This document shows positions 13,560 through 21,033 of a DNA stretch of 28,039 bases, piece after piece. Numbering within the stretch: position 1 is the first letter of the stretch; every line of letters begins with the position of its first letter. The stretch covers positions 1 through 28,039 of the IMG/VR virus record IMGVR_UViG_3300032282_000772; one strand, written 5' to 3'. Below the pieces are notes generated by a model. That model had not been told where the DNA came from and made no database searches. It saw only the letters and a list, made by a program, of their open reading frames with translations. Source of the stretch: a virus. Both the position numbers and the translations under genes were made by a program.

Positions 13560-16075
13560 GCTAATCTCCTGCTTGGCTGACTTCTTCTTCCAGCTTCTGT
13601 TATGTTGTATATAAATTGTGGATCACGCGCAATCATTGTACGGAAACTCTGTGAATCAACAGCATTGATGTTATACGTGACGTTAGTTGATCCACCACCA
13701 CCTAGTTGATCACCTGGAATAATTCTACCTGCACTGTTAGGTACAAATAATTCTCGCCCACTTTCACCAACCATGTAAGGTTTACCTGACATTACATCGC
13801 CACCACCTGCTTTACCAAAGAAACCACCAAATAGACTACCTAATAATCCACCGCCTCCACCCGCTGTGTTATCACCGAATAATTGTACAAACATTTTCTT
13901 TGCCTGTATTCTAGCAAATTCAGCAATCATCGAATTAGCAAGATCTTTAAATGATAGTTTACCTGTCTTAACAAAGTTAACAATAGCATCTTCCCAACCC
14001 TTAGTGAATGTTTCAAAGTATGTCTTTGCTTGATTAGCAGCATCATCTGCTTCATTAACATAAGTTGCAAATGCCTCTGTCCAACCTGCACTCCATTCTC
14101 GCGTTGCAGATAAATTGTCAACTTGACGATCAGCAATTTCTTTATAACCATCTGCAATTGCTTTTAATCCAACAGATAATTGTTTCATACGTTCTGGTGT
14201 AAGACCATCACCAGTATCTTCAAATGCTGCAGCAAATGCACGACCTGCTTCTAACTCGGCCTTACGTTGATCCTCTCTAATCTGAGCCATTTGTTTTTGC
14301 AGTGGACTCTTACCAATTAGACGCGCCGCAAATGCTTGATCTTGTTTGCCTTCACCGATTTTTAATCGTGCTGCAGTTAATGATTCAGCAATTTTAGTTT
14401 GCTGTTCCATTAATGATGTTATACGTGCAATTGTATTTTCACGGTCTTTTTCAAGTAAGGCTAGACCTTGACCACGATCAATTAACTTGGTTCCTGCTTC
14501 TAATTGAACTTCGTATTGACGAGCCAATGCCATAACAGTCTTTTGAACATTCGCACTATAAGCATTGTAGGTAGCAACTTCTTCTTTAGTGCCTACTTCG
14601 GATGCGGCTTTTAATTCTGCTTGCTTGGCAAGAATCTCATTGACTTTACCAATGTAAGCGGTTTCTAATTCAAACAGTTTACTTTTCTTATCTTGTTCTT
14701 CTTGTGTTTTACCAATTAGAGTATTTTGAAAATCTAACTGTCTAATGCTGTTATTGATTTCTAGTTTATATCCAGCAACAAGTTTATCTTGTTCTAAACG
14801 CTGGGCACGGAAAGCATTAACAATTTTATCTCTTTCTTCTTTTTGTTTTTTAAGTTCTTCTGTTCTAATTTTTTCTGCATCGGCATTTTCTTGTTGACGA
14901 AAATCCTTTTTTGCTTGTTCTGTACTTACTGTTTTAGGTTTGTCTATAATACCTAAAAATTCTCCAGCTTTTCTTATTAGACTAGATAGTGAATCTTCCA
15001 TCCATTTAACAGCAGGACTTAAGAAGTCAATGTTGAATAATTTACGTAAGGCAAAGTCAAGTATTTCTAATCCAGTGTATACCCAACCAACAACACCTAA
15101 AAATCTAGCAAATAAACCAATAAGTCCAGAGAAGAAACTCATTAATCTGCCAAGCGGTGTTAAGACAGTTTGAACTTTGGAAAATAAACCTGTAAATGCT
15201 AATCCAATGAGTTCAATGTCTCCTAAGAATCCTGTTATTACTCGTGTTATCGGGGCAAATACACTTGAAATTTTAAAACCAAGTGTAGATACAGCAACAG
15301 CCGCACCTTCAGCAGATGTAGCAACAGCTGTTAATGGAGTAATAATATATTTAAAAACACCAAAGGCAGCAGCAACAGTACCAACAATAATAATTAATTC
15401 TTTAAATGTTTCTTTACTAACATTAACAGATTTTACAATGTCGTTTAAAGGTTTAATTACTTCAATTAATGCAGCTTGTAGTGTTCCAATATTTTTTGCT
15501 AAGTTTCTTTGAGCTTCAGCAGCACTTTTAATGGCACCAACATCTGCCCCACCACCTCCGCCTGCAGCCATTGTTTTAGCAACATCACGAACATCAATGT
15601 CTTTAAAACTTTTGCCCAGCATTTGAACAGCCAATGCATTCCTTGTTGATGCATCACCTATTTTAGCAATACCTTGAACTGTTTGTTTAAACAAATCTTC
15701 ATTGCTCATCTTACCTAAGTCACTTAAACTTATTCCAATACGTGCTAGAGCAACTTGAGCACTTGCACTGCCTTGTTTAGCTGAATCTAATCCAGCAACA
15801 AAGTCAATAATATCGCCTGCGGCACGATTAGCATCACCACCTAGATTTGAAACAGCCGTGCTAAATGACTGAACTGTACCTAACGCCACTCCTGATGCAC
15901 GACTTGCTTGATCTAGTGATAGAGCAAATTGATTTGCTTGTGCAACTGCTGCACCTATACTAAGTCCTAATAGTTTACTCTTTAATCCATCAAACGCTGA
16001 GTTAAGAGTGGCAATACTTCGTACGGCACTCGAGGTGTCCGCTTCAATCTTTAGTGTTGTATCTGCTCCGGCCAT
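13556..16075 (-). CDS. Tail tape measure protein
   Basis: The 839-residue protein has the expected build: an alpha-helical N-terminus (ADTTLKIEADTSSAVRSIAT), a hydrophobic centre with two or three membrane-type stretches (about residues 220-250 around ELIIIVGTVAAAFGVFKYII, and about 310-345 around FFSGLIGLFARFLGVVGW), long charged coiled coils (about 390-610), and a C-terminus with GGGGGLLGSLFGGFFGKAGGG and GRELFVPNSAGRIIPG, seen in many tape measures. It sets tail length; at about 0.15 nm per residue the tail would be about 125 nm. It lies after the chaperone pair and one gp10-like gene. No peptidase or lysozyme motif was seen. Confidence 0.93.
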   Translation of the reverse strand: MAGADTTLKIEADTSSAVRSIATLNSAFDGLKSKLLGLSIGAAVAQANQFALSLDQASRASGVALGTVQSFSTAVSNLGGDANRAAGDIIDFVAGLDSAKQGSASAQVALARIGISLSDLGKMSNEDLFKQTVQGIAKIGDASTRNALAVQMLGKSFKDIDVRDVAKTMAAGGGGGADVGAIKSAAEAQRNLAKNIGTLQAALIEVIKPLNDIVKSVNVSKETFKELIIIVGTVAAAFGVFKYIITPLTAVATSAEGAAVAVSTLGFKISSVFAPITRVITGFLGDIELIGLAFTGLFSKVQTVLTPLGRLMSFFSGLIGLFARFLGVVGWVYTGLEILDFALRKLFNIDFLSPAVKWMEDSLSSLIRKAGEFLGIIDKPKTVSTEQAKKDFRQQENADAEKIRTEELKKQKEERDKIVNAFRAQRLEQDKLVAGYKLEINNSIRQLDFQNTLIGKTQEEQDKKSKLFELETAYIGKVNEILAKQAELKAASEVGTKEEVATYNAYSANVQKTVMALARQYEVQLEAGTKLIDRGQGLALLEKDRENTIARITSLMEQQTKIAESLTAARLKIGEGKQDQAFAARLIGKSPLQKQMAQIREDQRKAELEAGRAFAAAFEDTGDGLTPERMKQLSVGLKAIADGYKEIADRQVDNLSATREWSAGWTEAFATYVNEADDAANQAKTYFETFTKGWEDAIVNFVKTGKLSFKDLANSMIAEFARIQAKKMFVQLFGDNTAGGGGGLLGSLFGGFFGKAGGGDVMSGKPYMVGESGRELFVPNSAGRIIPGDQLGGGGSTNVTYNINAVDSQSFRTMIARDPQFIYNITEAGRRSQPSRRLA

Positions 16076-16076
16076 T

Positions 16077-16376
16077 TTATTTCATCCTTGCTATTTTCTT
16101 GAGTTGCTCCAGCCACCATTTAGTGAATGGTCTTATAATACCTCGTGGTGCTTGCTTACTCCATCCATTATCCAATCTACGTGCATATGGATAATCACCT
16201 ACAATCTCGTTTCGTGTTGTTAGTTCTGTGTGTGATCGCGCATTACCTGTACGTTTAGGTGTAAGTGCAGTAAATTCTCGTAAACCATCTTGTGGAAGTT
16301 TTTTAAGTGCAAATCGTTGTTTGTACAATTTACTTTGCAGGATTTTATCATCAACTTTTACACTTACCTTAATCAT
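16077..16376 (-). CDS. HK97 gp10-like tail/neck completion protein
   Basis: The 99-residue protein contains ALTPKRTGNARSHTELT (37-53), YPYARRLDNGWSKQAPRG (62-79) and a final IIRPFTKWWLEQLKKIA. These match the HK97-gp10 family pattern 'P.rTGnlr.s.....YA..ve.G....p.g.irp'. In most phages this gene lies between the head connectors and the tail tube gene; here it is between the chaperone pair and the tape measure. Its ATG overlaps the stop of the T frame by 4 bases, so it is coupled to the chaperone genes. Confidence 0.72.
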   Translation of the reverse strand: MIKVSVKVDDKILQSKLYKQRFALKKLPQDGLREFTALTPKRTGNARSHTELTTRNEIVGDYPYARRLDNGWSKQAPRGIIRPFTKWWLEQLKKIARMK

Positions 16377-16609
16377 AATCCATCCTTGATTGCTAATAGT
16401 TGATCTTCACTATAGTGATCGAACTTACCTTCTGCTTCATTCTGTTTAATCTGCTGATACTTAATTGCTGAATTGCAAACGTAGAGATCAAATGTCGTCG
16501 CACGTTCTAACAATTCACTGGGAAGTAAACCATATCGTTGACTAAGTGTATCTATACTTAATAGTGCACTCATCTTAGCTCCTTCCCAATTAGGTTCAGC
16601 AGCACTTAC
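16373..16609 (-). CDS. Tail assembly chaperone, frameshift extension (T part of GT)
   Basis: This frame has no need of its own start: it is open from the slip site at 16609 and adds 78 residues (VSAAEPNWEGAK, then MSALLSIDTLSQRYGLLPSE) to the 98-residue G protein, giving a 176-residue GT fusion. An internal ATG at 16573 with a preceding GGAAGGAG could also start a separate 66-residue product. In lambda-like phages the T part binds tail tube subunits while G coats the tape measure. The segment YGLLPSELLERATTFDLYVC is typical of this family. Its stop overlaps the gp10-like ATG. Confidence 0.82.
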   Translation of the reverse strand, partial: VSAAEPNWEGAKMSALLSIDTLSQRYGLLPSELLERATTFDLYVCNSAIKYQQIKQNEAEGKFDHYSEDQLLAIKDGL

Positions 16610-16902
16610 TTTCCCAGAACTTCAGTCATCTTATTCATTACCTTCATTAGTACTGCAGTTGGCAATGTATCTTCACCTTGAAGTAGTGGTCGTCCTTCTT
16701 CATCAAGGATCATATCCTTCATGATGCTCATAATCTGTTCACCACTACTTACATCACTACCTGCAAATCGCATAAATGTAGAAAGTGGTTGTCTATCCCA
16801 TACATACCATTCAATGGGTTCACCAAACTCCTTGACGGTTTCTTCGTCAGTAAGTTCGCATTTAATTAGTTGGGGTTTTGCTACTAAGCTGTTTAATTTC
16901 AT
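16606..16902 (-). CDS. Tail assembly chaperone G
   Basis: This 98-residue protein (MKLNSLVAKPQLIKCEL) ends with VMNKMTEVLGK directly on a GGGAAAG slip heptamer followed by TAA. Length, position before the tape measure and the slip site identify it as the short product of the G/GT chaperone pair. Middle residues WYVWDRQPLSTFMRFAG fit the small helical G fold. The ATG overlaps the stop of the 57-residue gene. Confidence 0.85.
   Translation of the reverse strand: MKLNSLVAKPQLIKCELTDEETVKEFGEPIEWYVWDRQPLSTFMRFAGSDVSSGEQIMSIMKDMILDEEGRPLLQGEDTLPTAVLMKVMNKMTEVLGK
16609..16615 (-). promoter_or_regulatory. Programmed -1 frameshift slip site GGGAAAG
   Basis: In the G frame the codons are CTG GGA AAG TAA, so the heptamer reads G GGA AAG in the correct register, identical to the lambda G/T slip site. 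A -1 slip moves ribosomes into a frame open through the whole T part. The stop codon immediately after the heptamer should pause ribosomes on it. Confidence 0.88.
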
Positions 16903-17072
16903 TTTAATCTCTCTTCTTTTAATATGTTAACAACGGTAAGAATAAATCGCAATCTTCCGTTAATTTTATCGAGGTCGCCCTGCACTTTACGTACTTCGCT
17001 TAGTGCCTTGGCAGTTTCTGCAATGAGACTTGTAGTTAAATCTTCATTTGAATATTCATTTAAATCTTTCAT
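16899..17072 (-). CDS. 57-residue hypothetical helical protein before the tail chaperones
   Basis: The start is ATG 17072 with a good ribosome-binding site (GGAGATCAACAG). The product MKDLNEYSNEDLTTSLIAE... is helical and charged, with a coiled-coil-like middle (ALSEVRKVQGDLDKINGRL, residues 23-41) and a hydrophobic stretch RFILTVVNIL. Its stop overlaps the ATG of chaperone G (ATGA), so it is coupled to the tail assembly genes. It is the first gene after the terminator at 17105. No family is recognised. Confidence 0.7.
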   Translation of the reverse strand: MKDLNEYSNEDLTTSLIAETAKALSEVRKVQGDLDKINGRLRFILTVVNILKEERLK

Positions 17073-17104
17073 CTGTTGATCTCCATATATTTAATCTACC
17101 TACG

Positions 17105-17131
17105 AAAAAAGGCACCGTTAAGATGCCTTTT
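17105..17131 (-). terminator. Intrinsic terminator after the tail tube gene
   Basis: An 8-bp stem AAAAGGCA/TGCCTTTT with a 9-nt loop ends in six T residues on the minus strand. It should cut transcription between the abundant tail tube protein and the chaperone/tape-measure genes. Just below it ATTAAATA (17088-17095) is a weak class L match that could restart transcription. Confidence 0.85.
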
Positions 17132-17148
17132 CTAGGTTTAATATAGTA

Positions 17149-17616
17149 TTAAACTGTACCAGGTGTTAAGTCACCATCAACACTGATCTGAATAGGTGTG
17201 ACCCATACAGGTGCTGTTGGATTAACAGTTGGTGCAATATTGCTTAAGTAGCCAGAGCCGCTTAGATATTGCGATCCAGTTGTCTTACCGTTAAAATACA
17301 CACGGAATTGAACTAGAGTTTTGTTATTGCTTAGATCAAAAATTCCTGGCACGCCGTTTGTAGCTGCAAAGAATGTTGCTGAGTCAACAACAATATTACC
17401 GGAGATTTGGTTAGTAGCAGGTGTTGCTACTGCCAATTGGCTGGTAGAGTCCAGCTGGGTCCAGTTAAAGATACCATTTGAGTTAGAAACGGTGATGTCT
17501 TGAAGTGCTCCAACCACATATCCAGTTGTTGTGCTAGCGATAGCAACGGTTCCTGTGGATAGTTGAAGAATGGCACGACTAGACGGACTTGAGACATTGA
17601 TGTAATTGTTTGCCAT
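17149..17616 (-). CDS. Major tail tube protein
   Basis: This 155-residue, beta-rich protein has almost no cysteine or histidine and is rich in T, S, N and V (MANNYINVSSPSSRAILQLS, IQISVDGDLTPGTV at the end). These features and its place after the two connector genes and before the chaperone pair identify the tail tube subunit. QDITVSNSNGIFNWTQLDST lies at about residues 38-57. It is expected to be highly expressed; the following terminator fits a high-output gene. It starts 13 bases after the preceding stop. Confidence 0.78.
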   Translation of the reverse strand: MANNYINVSSPSSRAILQLSTGTVAIASTTTGYVVGALQDITVSNSNGIFNWTQLDSTSQLAVATPATNQISGNIVVDSATFFAATNGVPGIFDLSNNKTLVQFRVYFNGKTTGSQYLSGSGYLSNIAPTVNPTAPVWVTPIQISVDGDLTPGTV

Positions 17617-17629
17617 CGTATTTTTCCTT

Positions 17630-18025
17630 TTATGTTATTGTGTTTAATCTAAACTCGAATGTATAGATTAACACATCCTCTTGTTTGTCTAAGGTATAAT
17701 CACTTTCTGCGACAAAATTAACTATACCTGTCTGGTCTTTACATGCTAATATTTTAGTGACAATTTGATCTAGTTGAGAGGGTGTATTTTTAGCATCAAC
17801 AGCTAGATAAGTGCGACATATTAAGTTGTCCTGTGAGATATTACGATAATCAAGTGTAGGAATTAATACTGCTTCCTCTTGATATGTTTTATCTACATAG
17901 ACTTTCTTCATATTCTTGCGAAATAATGGAGTTCCATTTTGTTCCCAGGGCAATTCCTGACTAACCGCAAACTGGGTAAGTGTGCTAGTAGCTGAGGTAA
18001 TTGCTGTTAACAGTTGTGCTCTCAT
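17630..18025 (-). CDS. Tail terminator-like connector protein
   Basis: This 131-residue protein begins MRAQLLTAITSATSTLTQFAV and contains WEQNGTPLFRKNMKKVYVDK (27-46) and a beta C-terminus DVLIYTFEFRLNTIT. Size, position directly upstream of the tail tube gene and alternating strands fit a gpU-like tail terminator or stopper that caps the tube. Its ATG shares one base with the previous stop (TAATG). Confidence 0.6.
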   Translation of the reverse strand: MRAQLLTAITSATSTLTQFAVSQELPWEQNGTPLFRKNMKKVYVDKTYQEEAVLIPTLDYRNISQDNLICRTYLAVDAKNTPSQLDQIVTKILACKDQTGIVNFVAESDYTLDKQEDVLIYTFEFRLNTIT

Positions 18026-18564
18026 TATCGTGCTCTTATGATGTTGGTGCGACTAACCAATTTTTCGTTGTTAGTCACTACACCGTTGTTATTCCAATCA
18101 TACCAAGACCCATCATCGATGAGTTCCTGGAATAGACTGCGATATTTTTCATTCATAAATCCAATCTTAACACGCTCAGCATTGTCCTGATTACTAAAGT
18201 CAGCAATCTTAGGATACAAATAATAACTTAGTGCATAGAATACACATAGGTCACTAAAGTCTGCCTGACGGTTAAGAATCTTATTTGGATCTGGATCTGG
18301 AATAGGGATTAATCCTAGGCTATTATAAACAATAGGATCATATGTCCCACCATTCATACGAACATAGAATGCTCTCCACCAATCAGTATTTCCAAAATTT
18401 TGAATAAGACGTGTTGTTGAACGAATTAAAATATCTTCAACTAGAGTGTCGGTAAGGCCTTCGTTGGCCTCGAATACGCGTTGGTCAATATTACGTACAT
18501 CAGCCGCATCTGCGAATGATATTACATTACCGCCACTAAGTATCCAATTGTTAGGAAAAGCCAT
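18025..18564 (-). CDS. Head-tail connector (adaptor) protein
   Basis: The 179-residue protein lies just after the capsid gene and has an alpha-helical body (DVRNIDQRVFEANEGLTDTL, ILIRSTTRLIQNFGNTDWWR, DLCVFYALSYYLYPKIADF). This matches gp6/gp15-type adaptor proteins that bind under the portal. It also contains DPDPNKILNRQADFSDL, a long loop. No enzyme motif. Assignment rests on order and fold-like pattern. Confidence 0.65.
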   Translation of the reverse strand: MAFPNNWILSGGNVISFADAADVRNIDQRVFEANEGLTDTLVEDILIRSTTRLIQNFGNTDWWRAFYVRMNGGTYDPIVYNSLGLIPIPDPDPNKILNRQADFSDLCVFYALSYYLYPKIADFSNQDNAERVKIGFMNEKYRSLFQELIDDGSWYDWNNNGVVTNNEKLVSRTNIIRAR

Positions 18565-18581
18565 ACCTTGTCTCCGTTATA

Positions 18582-19466
18582 TTAGTTGATTGTGCCTTCG
18601 GCTGTGATACGAACACCGAATGTACTTTGTAGAACACCAGCGCCTGCAACAGCTTTCAATACAACGTCAGTAGCACGAGCAGCTGGTAGATACAATGTAT
18701 TCATATCAATACCACCACGCATTGCATGACCGATAGCATTCATAGAGAATACACCGTTCTTGAATGCTGTAGCGCCGCCAGTTGCATCAGCAGCAACTAG
18801 GGCACTTTCAAAGATCTGAACACCAGCCAATTGGCCAACATAGAAGTTAGAAAGAACACTGTTACCAATGTCAGTGATAGCACCTAATTGTGCGCCAGCA
18901 CTAGCACCGCTGTAAGGCAATGTAGTTGTCAATTGTTTCTTCAAGTTGTAAGCACAATTTGGGTGCACAACTGCGAAGAAAGGACCTGTCAACTTACGAC
19001 CGCGTAGAGTGGCAGCGGCTTGAAGAATCAAGTTGCTGGTTAACTCTGTGGTAGTAGAACCAATGTCGCTGGATAAGCTAGCAAATGTAGCAAACACTTG
19101 TGTGTCTAGGCTTTCAGCAATAGCACGACCACTTTGGTCACCCAAAGAGCTCATAACGTCTTGGAAAGCTGAGTCACGTAACATGTCTGTTACTTGGTTG
19201 TAAACAACGTGTTCTGCCAATGTGATTGTAGGAGCACTTGTATTTGTTTCCAATAGAGTTGCGGCGCCTTCGTCAGTGATAATTTGAGCACCAATTGAAG
19301 CCCAAACTGGAACTTGAACTACTTTACCAGCGTTCATTGGAACATCGTATACACGAACTAATTGGCGTGCAATGGAGTTTTCGTAGGCAGCGTATTCGGC
19401 TTGGACTACTAGGGGAGCAAACAGTTCGCTGTTACGATCTGTATTATTGTTTGATGGAATTGTCAT
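18582..19466 (-). CDS. Major capsid protein (HK97 fold)
   Basis: At 294 residues this is a compact HK97-type coat protein. Recognisable parts: VRVYDVPMNAGKVVQVPVWA (N-arm and E-loop region), TDMLRDSAFQDVMSSLGDQS and SLDTQVFATFASL (spine helix area), GPFFAVVHPNCAYNLKKQL (P domain, typical 'xxxVxHPxxxxxL'), and the C-terminal AVAGAGVLQSTFGVRITAEG. There is no extra N-terminal delta domain, in line with a separate scaffold gene upstream. A good ribosome-binding site (AAGGAAA) precedes the ATG. Position between scaffold and connector genes is canonical. Confidence 0.9.
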   Translation of the reverse strand: MTIPSNNNTDRNSELFAPLVVQAEYAAYENSIARQLVRVYDVPMNAGKVVQVPVWASIGAQIITDEGAATLLETNTSAPTITLAEHVVYNQVTDMLRDSAFQDVMSSLGDQSGRAIAESLDTQVFATFASLSSDIGSTTTELTSNLILQAAATLRGRKLTGPFFAVVHPNCAYNLKKQLTTTLPYSGASAGAQLGAITDIGNSVLSNFYVGQLAGVQIFESALVAADATGGATAFKNGVFSMNAIGHAMRGGIDMNTLYLPAARATDVVLKAVAGAGVLQSTFGVRITAEGTIN

Positions 19467-19489
19467 CTTATTTTTCCTTTAAGGTAATT

Positions 19490-20152
19490 TTATCGTCTCT
19501 GACCTGTTTGATTTTCCTTGTACATTTTTCTATGTTCAGGGTTTTTCATGTCTAATTTTGTCAGGTCTAATTTTTGAGATCCTTGATTAATATTACTTTT
19601 ACCATTTGTTGTACTAGCACCTGCGGCTACGAAGTGTGGATTAGTGTCTAAGAATTCTTTAACTAAATCTTCTACTCTGAAAGGTGTTCCTTGGTCATTG
19701 TATCTAACAGTACCCTTTTGATCAAGTACTTCAACTTCACCATGTTCATTTAACCTTAACTGCGGTTTCAACAATTGCTTAACCTGTTCTGCGTTAACAG
19801 CACGAAGTTGTGCAGCTGCTGAAACTAATGGTACATCAACCGTATAGTTTCTAATAATCTCGTCTCTCTTACGGATTTCTTCATCCTTCTTCTGTGCCAA
19901 ATTTTGCAATATGCTATCAAATTCTCCACGTTTCTTTTGTTCGTCGAGCTTTTGTTTATCATATGACTGCTTGATCTGTCGCAGTTCGTCAGGATCGCCT
20001 AACTCATTAAAAAGCTTCTCATATTTCTTGCTAATTGCACCTTTGGTGCGAGCCATCATATCATCAACTTCTTGTTGTGTGTAGGTCTTTGTTGCCTGGT
20101 TATTGTTATCTAAAGACCCAGTGTCTTCGTTAGCCGGTGTATTGTCTGACAT
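19490..20152 (-). CDS. Capsid scaffolding protein
   Basis: The 220-residue protein is highly charged and helical. The acidic N-terminus MSDNTPANEDTGSLDNNNQA is followed by a helix and then a coiled coil (about residues 58-100: QIKQSYDKQKLDEQKKRG, AQKKDEEIRKRDEIIRN) as in gp20-type scaffolds, and a basic C-terminal end (NPEHRKMYKENQTGQRR) that would bind the capsid protein. It directly precedes the capsid gene. The ATG follows AAAGGGAGG. A class L box and a leader hairpin are upstream. Confidence 0.86.
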   Translation of the reverse strand: MSDNTPANEDTGSLDNNNQATKTYTQQEVDDMMARTKGAISKKYEKLFNELGDPDELRQIKQSYDKQKLDEQKKRGEFDSILQNLAQKKDEEIRKRDEIIRNYTVDVPLVSAAAQLRAVNAEQVKQLLKPQLRLNEHGEVEVLDQKGTVRYNDQGTPFRVEDLVKEFLDTNPHFVAAGASTTNGKSNINQGSQKLDLTKLDMKNPEHRKMYKENQTGQRR

Positions 20153-20186
20153 CGTCGCATCGCCTCCCTTTCAGAGTGTTGTTAAT

Positions 20187-20220
20187 TGATTACTGGATAG
20201 CAATCAGTTTAATATTTATA
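20187..20220 (-). promoter_or_regulatory. Class L promoter plus leader hairpin before scaffold and capsid
   Basis: TATAAATA (20213-20220) equals the T4 late promoter consensus. Six bases further the transcript would begin with a stem TGATTGCT/AGTAATCA (20187-20206, 8 bp with one G-T pair, loop ATCC), much like the class E leaders. It would drive scaffold, capsid and downstream genes at high level. No -35 box is obvious. Promoter role is inferred. Confidence 0.58.
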
Positions 20221-20223
20221 TAA

Positions 20224-20268
20224 TTAATATTTTTTAGGTGGTTTTTTACCTGTTTTCTTAGTTTTCAC
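20224..20268 (-). CDS. Possible 14-residue lysine-rich peptide
   Basis: A GTG overlapping the stop of the 53-residue gene (GTGA) opens MKTKKTGKKPPKKY. Eight of the 14 residues are lysine. It may be a translated micro-peptide or the basic tail once fused to the upstream gene. There is no independent ribosome-binding site, so confidence is low. Confidence 0.25.
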   Translation of the reverse strand: MKTKKTGKKPPKKY

Positions 20269-20426
20269 TTTGATTTTCCTCGATAACCACTTGCATATGC
20301 AGCACGACCTTGCGCTGCAGCTCGTTGTTGAGCACCTGGACCGGTGTATATATGTCCATGTTGACCCCACTTATAACCTACAGCAGGTTTACCATTTTTA
20401 GTTGTAGTGACTTTGTGTACTGGCAT
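20265..20426 (-). CDS. 53-residue small phage protein
   Basis: The product MPVHKVTTTKNGKPAVGYKW... continues with GQHGHIYTGPGAQQRAAAQG and ends in AAYASGYRGKSK. The pattern 'MPVHKV....GKxxYRWGxxGKxYxGxxAxxxAxxQGRAAxASGY' is familiar as a small conserved phage protein found near head genes, of unknown role. It begins one base after the stop of the Dps-like gene, so it is coupled to it. The C-terminus is basic. Confidence 0.75.
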   Translation of the reverse strand: MPVHKVTTTKNGKPAVGYKWGQHGHIYTGPGAQQRAAAQGRAAYASGYRGKSK

Positions 20427-20427
20427 A

Positions 20428-21033
20428 TTATTCTTTTACTTCAACAGTATAACCTGCAGCAATTGCAGCATCATGTTCTTCAGGTGTTTCTACTTCTACC
20501 ATTAACCCAGTATCAGGGTTCTGCATTTTATGGCAATATTCTGATGGATCAGGTGGTGGAGGTGTAGTACCAGGAACGATGTAGTCAGCTTCATCAACAA
20601 CACTTGCAGTTAACATCCACTGTTGTTTACGATGTTCGTCAATGCGCTCTGCTAGGAAGTTTTGTAGACCGTATTCTCTTACAACTCCTGCTTCATCATA
20701 CACATCTTGTAAGTATGGAACAATAACATCAAGGTCTGCTAATAAATTTAAGTACATTAAATTAGCTTCCCGCATCTCATTTAGAGGTGCATCTATAATA
20801 GAGGCATTCTTTACAATCTCTTGAATGTCACCTTGTGGGAATGCACCAATACGGCGAAGTTGTTCAGCATATCCATCGATATTTTCCTGTGCAGCAGCGT
20901 AGATTTCACCTAGGAACTCATGGTCTTGTTTGAATGTCTCACCACTTACAGTCCAGTGATAGTTATGTGCTTTTAAGTAGAATGTAAAGTTGTTGGCAAA
21001 AGCAACCATCATACATTTAATTAGTTTATCCAT
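20428..21033 (-). CDS. Dps/ferritin-like protein in the head gene cluster
   Basis: The N-terminal 130 residues match the Dps four-helix fold: KAHNYHWTVSGETFKQDHEF (21-40), then ENIDGYAEQLRRIGAFP (50-66). Against E. coli Dps the ferroxidase residues H51, H63, D78 and E82 correspond to H26, H38, D53 and E57; D67 is replaced by G42 with E43 next to it. Iron oxidation is thus plausible. Residues about 145-201 are an extension (proline link PGTTPPPPDPSEY, then a small domain ending AAGYTVEVKE) absent from Dps. The gene overlaps the portal stop by one base and stands where a capsid protease usually is. Role could be iron/oxidant protection, DNA binding or a virion part. Confidence 0.78.
   Translation of the reverse strand: MDKLIKCMMVAFANNFTFYLKAHNYHWTVSGETFKQDHEFLGEIYAAAQENIDGYAEQLRRIGAFPQGDIQEIVKNASIIDAPLNEMREANLMYLNLLADLDVIVPYLQDVYDEAGVVREYGLQNFLAERIDEHRKQQWMLTASVVDEADYIVPGTTPPPPDPSEYCHKMQNPDTGLMVEVETPEEHDAAIAAGYTVEVKE

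Noticed and set aside
15177-15512. Long plus-strand open frames opposite the tape measure and other structural genes.
   Set aside because: They lie antisense to well-supported genes, have no ribosome-binding sites or family resemblance, and arise from the low density of stops in antisense of such genes.
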